Source: Blastocladiella britannica (taxonomy: Eukaryota > Blastocladiomycota > Blastocladiomycetes > Blastocladiales > Blastocladiaceae). From it: a DNA stretch of 64,000 bases. The translations under genes were made by a program, and so were the position numbers. This document shows, piece after piece, positions 1 to 11,800 of the stretch; positions within the stretch are counted from its first letter, which is position 1, and each line of letters opens with the position of its first letter. The notes under the pieces were generated by a model that saw only the letters and a program-made list of their open reading frames with translations, was not told the origin of the DNA and ran no database searches. Location: assembly GCA_025349905.2 (NCBI GenBank), contig MU624541.1, forward strand, positions 52,227 to 116,226, written 5' to 3'.

Positions 1-1962
1 ATTCGCCGCGGCGCCGATCCCAAGCACCCGGCGTACCTGATTTTCCCGTACGTTGGCGGGTCGGCGGCGTTTGGAAAGGACGTGCGGCGGGTGTTTGCGT
101 CCGATACCCGCGCGGCAGTGCTGGCGCGGCTGGCGGCCATGCTGGACGTGTGGGTGCGGTCCACGGCATCCAAGGGCCACATCAAGCGCCACATTTACAC
201 CAGCGACACGGGCATGCAGCTGGTCAAGGATCAGACCACGGGCGTCATTGCGGTGGTCGTGCACGCCGACCCAGACCGGCAGCGGCCGGGGTGGTACCAC
301 GACAAGTTCGGGACCTGGAAACCGTCGGCGGCTATTCTCGGCAGCATGGGCGGGCGGCCGCCGGGGACATCAGTGGGCATGGGCGGCGGCAGCAGTTACC
401 CTCCTTCCCGCGGCCGGTCGCGATCGCACTCACGGACTCGCGGGCGCCGCATGTCGCCGCCTCCGCGACGCCGTGGCGGGTACTCGCGGTCGCGCACCCG
501 CAGCCGCAGCTGGGGTGGGCGGTACCGGTCGCGGTCGCGGTCGCGCGATCGCGGGTCTCTTCGCCGTGGTGGAAGTGGGCCAGGCAGTGGTTCGGGTCGT
601 CGCGATTCACGTTCGTCGTCATGGAGCCGAAGCCGCAGCCGATCACCGCCAGCAAGCGGCAGCAGGAGCCGCCGAGGAACCGGATCAGGGCGGTCCCAGG
701 GAACGGCGGCAGCAACGGGAGCGGCGGCAGCGCCCTCGCGAGAGCACGGCAGCCGCCGGGGCCGGTCTCCTTCGCGGTCTCGATCGCGGTCGCGCAGCCG
801 GTCTCGCCGCTCAACAGCCGCGACGGCGACACGTTCTTCCGGAGGTGGCCGCCGCCGGTCGCACTCGCACGGCTCATCGCTTGCGTCCCGTTCTCGGTCA
901 CGGTCGCGATCTCGGTCGCATAGTCGTGGCCGCACCGCGGACCATGGCACCAGCAGTGGCTCTTCTCGTGCTATTCGAGGAGGTCCGTTTTTTTTTTTAT
1001 ATTTATTCCTTCAGGTCCAAGTCCTTACCGTGAGAAATTAATAACAGCCTCGCCACATTCGCCTCCCCGCCGCCCACCATCCCCACCGTCCCTGCCGCGC
1101 AGCAGCCGGACAGCCGCCACTCGCAATGGCCGCAGCCGCCAGTCGTCGACCAATGGCCGCGTCTCGCCGCCACACCCGGTGCCGACGGCGCGCGGATCGA
1201 GCCAGACCACCGACGACGACGAAGGCGACGATGGGTCCCGGATGGACGTGGATAAGCCGACCGCTGCTGACCGGCATCGCCTTGGGACCACTCCGTCGCC
1301 CATGAACCCGCCATCGTCGCCGGGAATGACGCCTCCACCGCGACGGCGCCGTGGTGGCGCTGGAGCGAGCGCGGCCGACTCCAGTCCTGGAGCCTTGACG
1401 CCCAACGCCAAGCCTGAGCCACCAGTAGCACGGCCCCCCAAGGCTCGCGCTTCGGCATCGGCGGTAGCGGAAGCTGTCAAGGCGCCAGCGCCGATGCGCC
1501 GCATGACGCGAACGGCGGCGGCAGCAGCAGCAGCGGCAGCAGAGACCCTGGTGATGCAAATGTCGGCGGCGGATGCGGTGGCTTCGGTGACGCCTAAAAG
1601 CACGACTGCCGTTCGGGGGAAAGCGGCAGCGGCTCGCGCTGCGCAACCCGATTCAGTCGAGGGCGGCAACAGCGACGTTGCTGCTCCAAGTGCCGAGGCG
1701 CCGCCACCGGTGGCCAAGCGCGCAAGGGCCATTCGGACCGCGCTGGCCATCAAGGTGACCAAGGCCCGTGCTGGCAAGAACAAGCCGGTATTTTCTACCC
1801 TTTTATATTTAATACTGCATTGGAACTGACACATCAAGAAAAAGGACGGGGGCGACCAACAACAGCTGTCGCAACCTGAGCAAGAGGGCAGTAGCAAGCA
1901 ATCCCAACCACCAACAGCTGGATCATCGTCCACGTCGTTGGCATCGACATCCGCGGTACCCA

Positions 1963-1998
<36 letters not shown>

Positions 1999-2252
1999 CA
2001 ACGCACGCTTCATCCCTGAGCGAGAACGAGGAGGAAGAGGTGGTGGACGAGAGCAAGCGGGAGCGGATGGTGGAGACCATCACCAACAAGCTGTTCCTGG
2101 CGGCGGGCCGCAACGTGGCGATGATGGGGTCGATTGTCCGCCACGTGACGCACGGGGTGTCCAACGGGTACACGGACCAGGAGACGGTCGAGTACGCGCG
2201 GGCAATGGTGGACTGCCAGTTTCCGGGCGTGCAGTGGAGCGGGTTGGATTGA
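1..2252 (+). CDS. SR-rich (Arg/Ser) nuclear protein, 5' partial
   Basis: The gene is open at the left edge. I read exons <1-982, 1048-1787 and 1839-2252, and reading frame and phase agree across both introns (65 and 51 nt; donors GTCCGT and GTATTT). The first ~110 visible residues look like a folded region that I do not recognise, with a motif resembling GWYHDKFGTW. After that come ~200 residues of Arg-Ser and Arg-Ser-Arg repeats (about 410-980), then a Pro/Ala-rich basic stretch, a poly-Ala run and an acidic patch. A short structured C-terminus follows (about 2040-2250, from KRERMVETI to the end). Long RS domains are typical of splicing and mRNP proteins, so nuclear RNA processing is likely. 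No RRM is visible in the window; one could lie to the left. The specific identity is unknown. Confidence 0.6.
1961..2003 (+). repeat. GCA/ACA run encoding poly-Ala then poly-Thr
   Basis: A tract of GCA codons followed by ACA codons inside the last exon of the SR-rich gene. On the plus strand it is a CAG-type repeat read in the Ala frame. Confidence 0.7.
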
Positions 2253-2358
2253 AATTGTCTTTTCTTTGAATTTCTCTTTTGCCTCCCACTCACTGAATCT
2301 CAAAAGCTCCAGAAAGTGGAGAAACACCCTCGATACCAACCCAAGAAAAAAAAATACA

Positions 2359-3590
2359 ATGACCTCTCGCCTCCTGGCATTCACCTGTGCCGACGATTTT
2401 GACTATGATGACGACGAGGCGTTCGCTCCCTTGGGTCCTTCGCCATCGCCGTCCTTGCAGTTTGATTTCGCTCCCGTATCTTTGGCGGCGGTGGTTGCCG
2501 CCAGCAGTGAAGACGAGGACGACGACAACGATGACCAGCTGTGTATTCTCCTGACCCAATCCATGTACGCGCGTCCTCTGAAATTTTTTTTTTCTCATGA
2601 TTAAGTGACGTGCAACTGACTCTGTTTCCAAATTAATGCAGTGCGTCATTGCCGTCGCCACCAACGCCGACACCAAGATCCAACGTTGCGCGGCGGACAC
2701 GCGACCGCTACGGGTCGAGCGGAAATGAAAGGACGCCAGCCGCGCTATTTCACGACGACGAAATTGTCTGTGGCATGGACCTGCTGCTGCCGACCCACGC
2801 CACGGCCGCCGACATTGCCTCTGCGCGCGAGTACGGCCGCGGTCCCCGTGATCGCCGTCCGCGAGCAGCCGTGACCGTTCGCTCCCAGATCGTCACCCCC
2901 GAGTGCCTGACAACGGCCGACATAATTCGCTCGCGGTACGAGCTGCCTGCCCCAATTGTTGCTTTTGCTACCGCGGATGCTGAGGATGTCGGCTGTCACT
3001 TGCCACCGACACCTTACGTCTCGCAAACGTTTGGGTTTGGGCCGGTGTCGTCGCGAGTGACCTTTGTCGGTGCCGCTCGCCACTTGAACCGCCAGCAGAC
3101 TCGGACGGATACTAGAGCGGCCGTCGCGTACCTATCACCCCCACCATCCTCGTCATCAAGCAGTGCCAGTCTCGGGACCTGGTCGCCCGTGTCGCCCATG
3201 ATGCTGGCAGCCGAGAGTCCGCTCCTGCTATCCTCCTCCTCGCCGCCGCTCCTTGGATCGCCACTGTCGCCAGAGAAGGGACAGGGCGTGGCGGCACGGA
3301 CGCGCTCGCGACATGCATCTGCTACTGCCGCGACTCCTCCACCCGTGTCGGTGGCGGTGGCGGTGGCGGTGCGAGCGTCAGCTCCGCTCTGTTTTACGCT
3401 GCCCTTGTCGCCGCCGCGGTCCCCTACACAAGAGCTGGCCGAGATGCTGACATTTGTTGGGTTGCCGTTGACTATTGTGGATTCGATTGTGACTCACTCC
3501 ATCACCACCATCACCACGGTCGAACAAAGGACGAGGATGTCGTCCAGCCAAGTGGTCCGGCAGCGGTATTTGTTGTCCATTCCAATATAA
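2359..3590 (+). CDS. hypothetical low-complexity protein
   Basis: I read two exons, 2359-2564 and 2642-3590, joined by a 77-nt intron with donor GTACGC and acceptor ATGCAG. Phase is consistent and gives 384 residues. The start at 2359 is chosen because it follows an A-rich leader; an in-frame ATG further upstream would add residues with non-coding composition. The N-terminus is acidic (DDFDYDDDEAF, then SSEDEDDDNDD). The middle is Ser/Pro/Ala-rich. The last ~50 residues are more ordered and start near ELAEMLTFVGLP. No domain, signal peptide or membrane segment is recognisable. The gene lies 106 bp downstream of the SR-rich gene on the same strand. Confidence 0.55.
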
Positions 3591-3691
3591 TTTTTGTGTC
3601 TCTTTCTGTGTATTTCTTTAATTTTTTTTTTTTAACTCACCGCTCCCGAAAAAAAAAAAGCCTTTCTGTGTATTTCTCACTCGCGTAATAA

Positions 3692-4766
3692 ATGGCTCAA
3701 GTAACTTCAACACCAACATCGATTTCCACGACACGCCAGGAGGAAAATGGGGCCGATGAACGCACATTCTCGCTCAGCGACTTTGACGTGGGCCACTCAC
3801 TGGGCAAGGGCCGGTTTGGGCACGTGTACCGCGCGCGGGTCAAGGCCACCGCGCACATTGTTGCCATCAAGATCATGGACAAGCGGCAAATCGAGAGCGA
3901 GGGCGCCATCAGCAGCGTGCGGCACGAGGTTGAAATCCAGTCCCGCTTGAGGTATTCTCATTTTCGGATTGCACTTGGTCCCATTTATTCACGCGAATGG
4001 AAAACAGACACCCCAACATTCTGCGCCAGTTTGCGCATTTCGTCGACCGCAAGCGCGTGTTTCTGGTGCTGGAGTACGCCGAAGGTGGGGAGCTGTTTGA
4101 CCGGCTCACTAAAGCCGGGCGGTTTGACGATGCAACGGCCGCAAGCTACATTGCCCAAATCGCAAACGCGGTGCTGTACTTGCACGCCAAGAAGATCATT
4201 CACCGGTATGCTATCTGACATCTTTTTTTTATGATAGGGTACGATTTAACGGGATTGAAAAAAATAGCGACCTCAAACCCGAGAATATCCTCCTGGCCGC
4301 GGACGGCACCATCAAGCTGTGCGACTTTGGCCACGCGGTGATTTCCCCGCGCGATCGACGACACACGCTGGTGGGCACTTTGGACTACCTCCCAAGCGAA
4401 GTAACCGAGTCCCGCCCTTACGGATCGGCGGTTGATCGCTGGACTCTGGGCGTGTTGCTGTACGAGTTCCTGGTTGGCCAAGCACCCTTTTACGCCGACG
4501 ATCAGACCGACACGGTTCAGCGCATTCGGAACCTCGAATACACTATCCCGGACCACGTGCACCCGCTCGCGCAAGACCTGATCAAGCGGTTGTTGCAGCG
4601 AGAGCCCGAGGAGCGGTGCAAGCTGGAGCACGTTCTGGTCCACCCGTACTTGACAACGCTTGCACCCGAGACGGTGCACGGTCTGTGGATGTCACCCGAT
4701 CTGACCCAAGTGGTGCAGGCCGCCAAGCGACTCCATGAGAGTGGGGAATTGTTTGCTCCGGTGTAA
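3692..4766 (+). CDS. IPL1: Aurora-family serine/threonine protein kinase
   Basis: Three exons (3692-3951, 4008-4205, 4268-4766) give 318 residues, close to the size of single-copy fungal Aurora/Ipl1. Aurora kinases phosphorylate kinetochore and chromosomal-passenger substrates to correct spindle attachment. The sequence shows a Gly-rich loop (GKGRFG, 38-43), the ATP lysine K60 in VAIK, helix-C E79 in HEVEIQ, HRD at 152-154, DLKPEN, and DFG at 172-174. The Aurora-type activation segment RRHTLVGTLDYLP has its phospho-acceptor Thr at 186. DFG is followed by HAV where animal Auroras usually have WSV. The short disordered N-terminus (1-28) shows no clear D-box. Introns are 56 and 62 nt, and the second falls inside the HRD arginine codon. 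An Aurora identity is more likely than another AGC kinase because of the activation-loop match. Confidence 0.92.
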
Positions 4767-4948
4767 ATATAATGTTTTGACTTTGCTCGTGTGTAATCTG
4801 CGCTGGGTTCGTTCGAGTGAGATTCCATGCATCCGATGCAAAAAAATGATTGGCCATGTCCACGACACCGACTCTTCTCGATCGTCCAAGGTCAGGAATG
4901 GCAATCAAACGCACACAAAACAATCAATTAATCCTGAAGTAAAACGAA

Positions 4949-5031
4949 TACCCACGGCGGGACTCGAACCCGCAACCCTCAGATATCTTCAGAGTAGAAG
5001 TCTGACGCGCTAACCATTGCGCCACGCAGGC
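4949..5031 (-). tRNA. tRNA-Arg(UCU) with a 10-nt intron
   Basis: On the minus strand a full cloverleaf folds. The acceptor stem is GCCTGCG/CGTGGGT (with G-U pairs), followed by T8 G9, the D stem GCGC/GCGC, and the anticodon stem TCAGA/TCTGA. The T arm is GCGGG-TTCGAAC-CCGC with one extra pair, and the discriminator is A. The anticodon loop is CT-TCT-A..A with CTCTGAAGAT inserted after position 37, the canonical eukaryotic tRNA intron site. That makes the anticodon UCU (Arg). Total length of 83 nt equals 73 plus a 10-nt intron. It lies between the Aurora gene and the gene ending at 5123. Confidence 0.9.
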
Positions 5032-5122
5032 ATTATTTCCGCGAGGATCCAAATCGTAGGATTCGAGCATTTTCCTGATTCAACAAGAGAATACTTCCCA
5101 TATAAATATATTGAATAATAAA

Positions 5123-6334
5123 TTAAAACCCAAGTCGAGTAAGAGGCTCCTCCAAACCAATGGAGGTATCTGTGGCAAATGCGGCACCCGGACGCGACGC
5201 CCGTGTTGCCGCCGACGGTGCTGCGCCAAACATGGCGCCCCTGCTATTGCTGCTTCCATTACCAGTTGTCTGGCGGCTTCGAGGCGGTTGGAACGCGCCA
5301 CCTGGCATCCAGGTACCGCGAGACCCGCCGCCGCCCGATTCAGCGTTGCCGCCGTGGGTCCAGTCCAAGTCCATGGCCTCATCATCGTCTGCACCCTCAT
5401 CCGCCGCCGAGTCCCTGCGCGCACGTGCTCCTCTATCCACGGCCGACCGCATGCGCGCCCACGCGCTTGCCGCCATACCATTGATTCCACGAGACGAGGA
5501 AAAGGAAACACGGTCGTCGTCTTCGTCATCGTCATCCCTCGCCAGCGGCGGCATGTACACGGGTGGGCGCGACGGCGCAAATGCCGCGATCCGGCGCCGA
5601 TCCTGCTCGGCAACCGCCATCGCCGTTTCGCGGTCCTTGCGTTCCTGTCGTTGGCGCGCCTGCTCGCGCAAGATCGGTTCCCAGCTCGACTGCGATCCGG
5701 GCTGTGGGCGATGATGGTGCGCATCGGGAACCAGGTGGCGCGGGAGGCGTTCGCGGTTGACGTTCTCGAGCCGCGTGGCTAGCGACGGAACAAACTGGTT
5801 GGCGTGGCCAAACATCTGCGGTTGCGGGACCATCGTGGACGGCATGCGCGGCTGTGGGGCAAACATCGGGTTGACGGCCCGGTGCTGCTGCTGCTGCCGC
5901 TGGGCTGTGATTGTTGTTGCAGTGGGAGCGAGTGCGGACGAAAACCATGAGCGGCCGCCGCGACCCAGGGTCGGCGAGTCCCGCCCACCGTCCGTATCCT
6001 CGTGGTCGCTATTGCCACCATCATTGCTGGCATGGTGAGTGGGGTCATCGTTGTCGCGCAAATGCCAGCTCGAGATCCGCGGCAGCAAGATCGTGTTGGC
6101 GACACGCCCTGCTGTGCCTGGCGACATGACGGGAGCCTGACGACCAATTTGTTGGTAAGAACGACCACCATCGTTGTGGCCTGGGGTGGCTTGTTGTTGC
6201 ACGGTCGACGAGGGATGGTCATCGTCGCCATGGATGATCATGTCGTCGGCCGAGAGGCCCAGTCGGGATTGCATTTCGGTCGGGGTCAGGTGTAGCGTCG
6301 ATGGGCCACGGGCATAGGAGACCGAGTACGACAT
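5123..6334 (-). CDS. hypothetical disordered protein
   Basis: This is an uninterrupted 403-codon frame with host-like high GC at third positions and no intron needed. The first ~30 residues contain a segment resembling TPTEMQSRLGLSADD that could form a short helix. The remainder is rich in Gln, Ser, Gly, Asp and Arg. It includes a basic helical stretch (LREQARQRQERKDRETA) and an acidic run (DDDDEDDD). No family is recognisable and no membrane or signal sequence is present. The 3' end lies about 90 bp from the tRNA-Arg gene. Antisense frames of 100-220 codons across the same region look like shadows of the GC-rich codons. Confidence 0.6.
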   Translation of the reverse strand: MSYSVSYARGPSTLHLTPTEMQSRLGLSADDMIIHGDDDHPSSTVQQQATPGHNDGGRSYQQIGRQAPVMSPGTAGRVANTILLPRISSWHLRDNDDPTHHASNDGGNSDHEDTDGGRDSPTLGRGGRSWFSSALAPTATTITAQRQQQQHRAVNPMFAPQPRMPSTMVPQPQMFGHANQFVPSLATRLENVNRERLPRHLVPDAHHHRPQPGSQSSWEPILREQARQRQERKDRETAMAVAEQDRRRIAAFAPSRPPVYMPPLARDDDDEDDDRVSFSSSRGINGMAASAWARMRSAVDRGARARRDSAADEGADDDEAMDLDWTHGGNAESGGGGSRGTWMPGGAFQPPRSRQTTGNGSSNSRGAMFGAAPSAATRASRPGAAFATDTSIGLEEPLTRLGF

Positions 6335-6398
6335 GAGTGCGCGCGGTGCCGTTTTGAGAAACTATTTGTTTCTTTTTCTGAGTGACCAAAGCTTTAAT

Positions 6399-7812
6399 TT
6401 AAAAAATGGGATGTATACGAACAATGTAGTGGCCAACGACCGTCGCAGCCAAGATAGAGATCGGGAACCAGTTTTGTAAAGGCAACACTTGGTCAAAGCA
6501 AGCGGCAATGGCGAGCACGCGTAGTAAGAGCCGAGGCAGTGCGCATTTGATCTGCAAAAAAAACATTACTTGTTGGCAGTGAGTGAGGCCGCATCAAACA
6601 CAAAGAGGAGAAGAAAGGACGAACTCGATATTGCCAGATCGCTTGGTTAAACATGGACCAATAAAAGTTGCGCTGGGCATCGTCCTTGTGGTGCCAGTAC
6701 GCAACCCATAGGGGATTAAATACGAACGCCTCAACCAGTGCAAGGATCCCTGCCGCCATGACCGTGGCTGGTACATCATCGTAGGACGTTGGCCTGGCCA
6801 GGACGAAATCTCCATAGGCACCTACGAGTTGGACTTGTTAAAGCTATGCTGCCCACAATACAACCCAGTTTATAAAAAAAAGGCGTACGCACGCATTGCA
6901 AGCAAGCCCAGGAAATAAATGGGCGTGAATCCGGCAGCCAGCTGGACAAGGGCACGAATGGCACGAATTGGAGTAGGGATCTGGGCCATGATGGCCGCCG
7001 ACAGGTGCGGGAGGACCGGGCCCGTGCACCGCGGATCTGCGGCCGCGGATCTTTGCGCATCGAGGAACCACGACAGGTGTCCCGCCCAGTGGTTGTGCAG
7101 GCGATCCGTGCACCGACTGCACAAGTTATTTCCAAATGGCGGTGGATTGGTCTGCTCCACTTACACGGATACGCACACAGTCAGTATATGTTGCTTTGGC
7201 AAGAAATGTACGACGCACACGAAGACTGTCCTCGTCGTCGCGTGCGAGTCGGCAGCGAATGTAAATCTCCTGCTCGTGCAAGCAGCCAGGGCACAGAATC
7301 GCGGCGGCGCTGCCCGAAACGTCCAGTCCGGGCATCGAGGGCGCGCGGAATACGTCAGCAGAGGGATTGGCTGAAGGGTTCTGCTGGGCTGCATGCGCGA
7401 CAAACTCGCCCTTGGTATCAAACACATTGTCGGCACCGCACGCGGGACAGTTGAATGCCACCGCGGCCCCGGGAATGCCAGAAGTGTACGCGGTCGGGGG
7501 CACAGTGACGGATGTCCCGCAGTAGTAGCAGTCGCGGTCACCCTTTGTTGACGACGATGCGGGTGATGAAGACTCCAAGGCAGACGAAGCAAGGGATGTC
7601 ACGGACGAGCGACGCCGGAACCAAAGGACCAGAGCAAGAAGCACGAGCATGGATGCCCCGGCAAAACGATTTTCGCGATGCAGGTGAATCAGCGATCTGC
7701 TGTCGTCGACAAGTGGTGCGATGCGCAGGAGAACGCGGTCGGCCAGAGAGGCGCCATGGGCCAAGATCTCACTGGTATACGCGTCGAGAAGCGCCAAGAG
7801 GTCGTCGGCCAT
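6399..7812 (-). CDS. IMA1: Ima1/TMEM201-like inner nuclear membrane protein
   Basis: Four exons (7812-7219, 7151-6893, 6821-6625, 6551-6399) give 400 residues in consistent phase. After a short N-terminus and a membrane-compatible segment (MLVLLALVLWF) comes an Ima1 N-terminal zinc module. Its cysteine pairs are CYYC, CPAC, CPGC and CSRC, the last in the form LCSRCTDRL. Further hydrophobic segments follow in exons 2-4. Ima1/Samp1 proteins sit in the inner nuclear membrane and link heterochromatin or centromeres to the LINC complex. The intron 1 boundaries (donor GTGCGT, branch-like ATACTGAC, acceptor AGCAG) are set by aligning LCxxC spacing with the family. The gene starts 40 bp downstream of the HMG-protein stop on the same strand. 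The family call rests on the zinc pattern plus membrane topology. Confidence 0.78.
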
Positions 7813-7852
7813 TATTTGCAAAAGAATTGGATTGAAATGGGAAAGAGATTTT

Positions 7853-8779
7853 TTAATAATACGAGTCCTCCGCTGCGGCAACAGATGGAGCAGCTGCACT
7901 CTTCTTGACCGTCTCCATGTTCACTTTGGCAGTGACTGAAGGGCGTGCGCGGGCCTTGGCGGCGGCGGTGGGTGGGACAGCGGCGGGTTCGGCCAGGGCC
8001 GCGTCGCGCTTCTTCTTCATGGGAGCGAAATCAGCCTCGGTGATGCCCAGCTCCCGTGCGCGCTCGGCCTTGATACGCGCGGCCTCATCCACGAACGGCT
8101 GCTTTGCCTCCGCCGGCATGGCCTTCCAGGCAGCGGCGATCTGTCGCGATGCAGCTGGCATGTCGATCTTTTGGCCCTTGGCCAGGTCCTTCTTCAGCTC
8201 CACGTGCGCGTGACGCGTAAACAGGTTGTAGCTCGAGAGCAGGCCTTTACGCAGGTTCTGCAGTTCCTTGGCCGGGGAGACGGCCGTGTCCGAGTCCACG
8301 TTTGTCTTGGTCAGCTCGCGTTTGGCCTTGAGCTCGGCCTTGCCCATCTTCTGGTACTTGCTGGCAGCGCGCTGCGCGGGCGTGTAGGTAGCATCGTAGT
8401 GGGCCCTGATCTGCTTGTACTCGGCACCGAGGCGGCGGCCCTCGGCCTGGAACCGGGTCTTTTCTGGCTCGGGGAGCAAATTCCAGATGGCGGGCAGCTG
8501 GCGGAACCAGTCGATGGGGTCGAGGTCGGTCGGCCGCTTGGACGCGTATTCCTTGACAAAGAGGCTGTAAGAGGTTGCGGGTCGCTTTGGCGGGATGGGT
8601 GCGGGTGGGACTGTGATTGCGTTGTTTTTGTTAGCATGTTGTGTTGGATGATGGCAAAATGGCACCGTACGCTCAGAGGACGCAGTGGACAAGGATGCGA
8701 CCGGTGCCCGCAGAACCACTGCGGTCGCAGAACGGGTGAGACTCACCAGGGTCAATGTGTTGCGAATCAACGCCAACAT
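7853..8779 (-). CDS. ABF2: mitochondrial double HMG-box DNA-packaging protein (Abf2/TFAM-like)
   Basis: The start at 8779 (MLALIRNTLTLVSLTRSATA) gives an Arg/Ser/Leu-rich amphipathic leader typical of mitochondrial import; longer in-frame starts add nothing sensible. Two HMG-box-like regions follow. Box 1 runs from PPKRPATSYSLFVKEY to about the TYTPAQ segment. Box 2 starts at LRKGLLSSYNLFTRHA and continues through AWKAMPAEAKQPFVDEA. The tail is Lys/Ala-rich. Abf2/TFAM proteins bend and compact mtDNA. A 60-nt in-frame intron (8611-8670) is likely, because it carries GTACGG, the branch site TGCTAAC and CACAG; removing it gives 288 residues instead of 308. The 89-bp spacer to the TBC gene is a shared divergent promoter. 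Confidence 0.8.
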   Translation of the reverse strand: MLALIRNTLTLVSLTRSATAVVLRAPVASLSTASSERTVPFCHHPTQHANKNNAITVPPAPIPPKRPATSYSLFVKEYASKRPTDLDPIDWFRQLPAIWNLLPEPEKTRFQAEGRRLGAEYKQIRAHYDATYTPAQRAASKYQKMGKAELKAKRELTKTNVDSDTAVSPAKELQNLRKGLLSSYNLFTRHAHVELKKDLAKGQKIDMPAASRQIAAAWKAMPAEAKQPFVDEAARIKAERARELGITEADFAPMKKKRDAALAEPAAVPPTAAAKARARPSVTAKVNMETVKKSAAAPSVAAAEDSYY

Positions 8780-8868
8780 TTCTTGAAATTTCCAATTGAT
8801 TTTCCAAGGAGACAACGGCAGCAGGTGGCGCCTCTCTTTCCCAGACCCTCGACCGCGTATAAAACTCA

Positions 8869-11800
8869 ATGCCCCCGCCAACCAGTAGTGCCCTGCCGCC
8901 GCTGCCACGCAACCCGTCGCCGGTCCGCACCGCCTCGACTGGCTCTACGCGCTCTCGCCCGGTCTCGGCTTCTTCCGCATCTGGCACTGGCACTCCCACT
9001 GCGCGTTCGCCCCGGTCCGCCACCGCTATTGCCACCCCGCTCCCGTCGTCGCCCGTGCCAATTGAGACGGACCCAATGCATGATCCGCGTGCCAGCGTCG
9101 CCTCCACCGTCCTCAGCACTTCCTCCATTGCCGAAACCGAACACTCGGCCACGGGCGATGAGGCGGATGATGGGTTTGATTCCGGTCCGGGCCTCAGCCG
9201 TGCCTCCACTGGCACCGCATCAGTCGTGTCCGAGTCTGGCAGCTCCATCGCCGCCGACAATGGCGCCGCCACCGTCATGTCGAGCATGGTGGACATGAAC
9301 TCGTCCATCGCCACCATTCACGCCTTTTCTCCCGGCCCCTCCTCCTTCGCGTCGAGTGGCGGTGGTGGTCCCGCTCTGCCGCGCCCTCTCGGTGGTGGCG
9401 GAAACGGTTCGAGTCCCCCTTCTGGCCCTGGTGCTGGCGCTGGCCGCCACTCGTCGTACCTGGAGCTGGCCTCCCAAGGCCGGCTTGCACCAACCATTGA
9501 CGAAGAGACTAACTATGACGAACGCACCCTGCCCGCGCTCCCGCCGTCCATGTCGACACCCTACTCCCCCGACGACTCGGCGAGCCTGGGCCGGCTGATC
9601 AGCGTGGACTCTGTCGGTGAGGAGGATGACAGCGATGTTGCTGCCGTGACTACCATCGGACTCGTTGACCATGATGGGAGCGGCGGGTCTGCGCGTCCGC
9701 TCAAGCCCTCGGACAACGTGATTGGCCTCTCGTCCGCGCCCATCTCGGCTTCCTCCAATAACAACAATGTTGCGCATTTCGGACTTGGTGACCAGGAATA
9801 CGGTGACGACACCGATGCCGCTACAGGTGATGGTGGTATTCGGGACGCTGAGCCAGACCACTTGACCGCCTTGGCTGATCCTGGCCGCAGGCTCTCGGCC
9901 CGCGGTGGTATGGGCAGCAGTCAGCTTGGCAGCCGCACCGGAGTCGCGCCTCACTCCATCCTGGGCCATGGCTCGATCCTAGCGCTCGATGCTGGCGTGT
10001 CCACGACCTTTTTGGACGCATCCATGAGCGCCATGCACGTGGACCCGCATTCGGTTCACTTTTCTACTGTGCGTCTACATGATTTTTATTTTGGAGGATT
10101 GACTGACTTGTTTTTAATGCAGCAGGCAATCCCCGATTCCCCTTTGAAGCATGCTGTTATTGATTCCAGTCCCGCCTCGCACGCCGGCACTTTGCGTGCG
10201 GACACCTCTGACTTGTCCCCGGCTGCTCAGCTTGCACAGTATACTGCCGCCCAACAGCCTTTGGCACCGCAATCCTTGGCAGCAGCAGATGTGCTCATGA
10301 CCATGGCTATGCCGCCGCCGTCCCTGTCTGGCACCAGCGAGGGTGGGCTCGGTGGCCTTGACGTGAACGTCACTGTTCCCTCCATGGACAGGACGCCAAA
10401 ACCACCCGCAGCAGAGCATGAAGACGTTGCATCGTATGCGCACCTTCCGGGCTTCATTTCTCTGCCGCCGTCGTCGGCGCCCGCTCCGAGCAGTGTTAGC
10501 GCGGCAGCAGCAGCCTATGCCCACACCATGGACATTCAGCCAGCGCAGCAGCCAGTGATGGCGCCTTCCGACGGATTTGCCACCTTATCGCCCCGGCAAA
10601 TGGCGACCCCTCCAGCAGAGCCCATGCCGCTCGCGCATCGCTTGTCCTTGAGCTCAACAATGGCGCCTGGTATTGTAGCGCCGCCACAGAGCGTGATTGT
10701 CGCCGTCGCCGCGACCGCGACCGCCACCGCCACCGCCACCACGACCACTGTCACCACCGCCGCTGTCACAACCCCAGCTCCGTCTGCAGCACTTTTGGCA
10801 CGCCCGGTCTCTTTGGTCACTGCGACGACCCCACCTACATCCTCCCCTGGATCTCCATTGCAACCAGTGTCACGCGCTGTGCCCTTGGCGCCGCAGTCCG
10901 TGTACTCGCCAACCGCCACCACTACCGCCGCAGCAGGGTTCGCTGGGAGCACGACGGACTACTTTGGCGACAGCATGGCATCGATTCCGCTCTCGGATGC
11001 GTCCGGCCAAGCGTCTGGGGTTGCCACGCCCACCACCACTGGCATGACGCCATCACCATCGGCTCTTTCGTGGGGACAGCAGCAGCAGCAGCAGCAGCCA
11101 CAACAACCGCGGTCCTCACTCCCTCCGCGCCTTGCGCCGGCAACGTCCTCGCATGGATCGCTGACAGCGTTCACTTCGCCACAAATTATTCCACCTCCCC
11201 AGGTGCCAAGCATGCCCATATCGCCTCCCGACGCGGACCCCCTTGTTCCCTCGGCGTCCGTGTCGCGCGCTGGTTCGACTTCGACCATGGATAGCCATAA
11301 TACGGCCACGGCGGCAGCACCAATCGATGCGTTTGCTGCTACTCCGTCTGCACCAGCCGCAGACGTAGCACGTGGATTTTTGGGAGACGAAATGATGGCC
11401 AATGGTGGCGGGTTCTTGGATGCCGAATCGCTCGCCAGCCTATCGTCCCTCGCATCCATGGACTCTTCGCTGGTGCCGTCGTCGCCTGGATCGAATGTCG
11501 GCTTCGCCAATGGCGGTGCATCAGCACCGATCATGCACCGCGCCGCGTCGTCCATGTCGTCTGTCTCGTCTGTCGCTTCGGTTGCGACGCCGCCGAGCGT
11601 CGCTTCGTCTTCGGCCTCGGGGACCGGGTACTCGTCCTTTTTTGGTAAGCTGTGGCGTGGAGGTGCCGGCTCGAAATCACGCGGAACGAGCCCTGATGCG
11701 TCCGAGGTGCCAGGCCCAATCTCCAACGGCAATGGCACCGTCCCGGTTCTTGCGCCTGGTTCGCCTGCAGCAAGCTTGCACGCTCCGGTACCAGCTGCGA

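Noticed and set aside
396..950. Minus-strand frames of ~185-190 codons opposite the SR repeats.
   Set aside because: They are antisense shadows of Arg/Ser codons, producing Asp-Arg runs with no start context or neighbours.
7152..7188. A 13- or 48-nt intron beginning at GTAAGT in the Ima1-like gene.
   Set aside because: The 13-nt version is too short and the 48-nt version breaks phase and removes the LCSRC zinc motif. The 67-nt intron from GTGCGT keeps both frame and family alignment.
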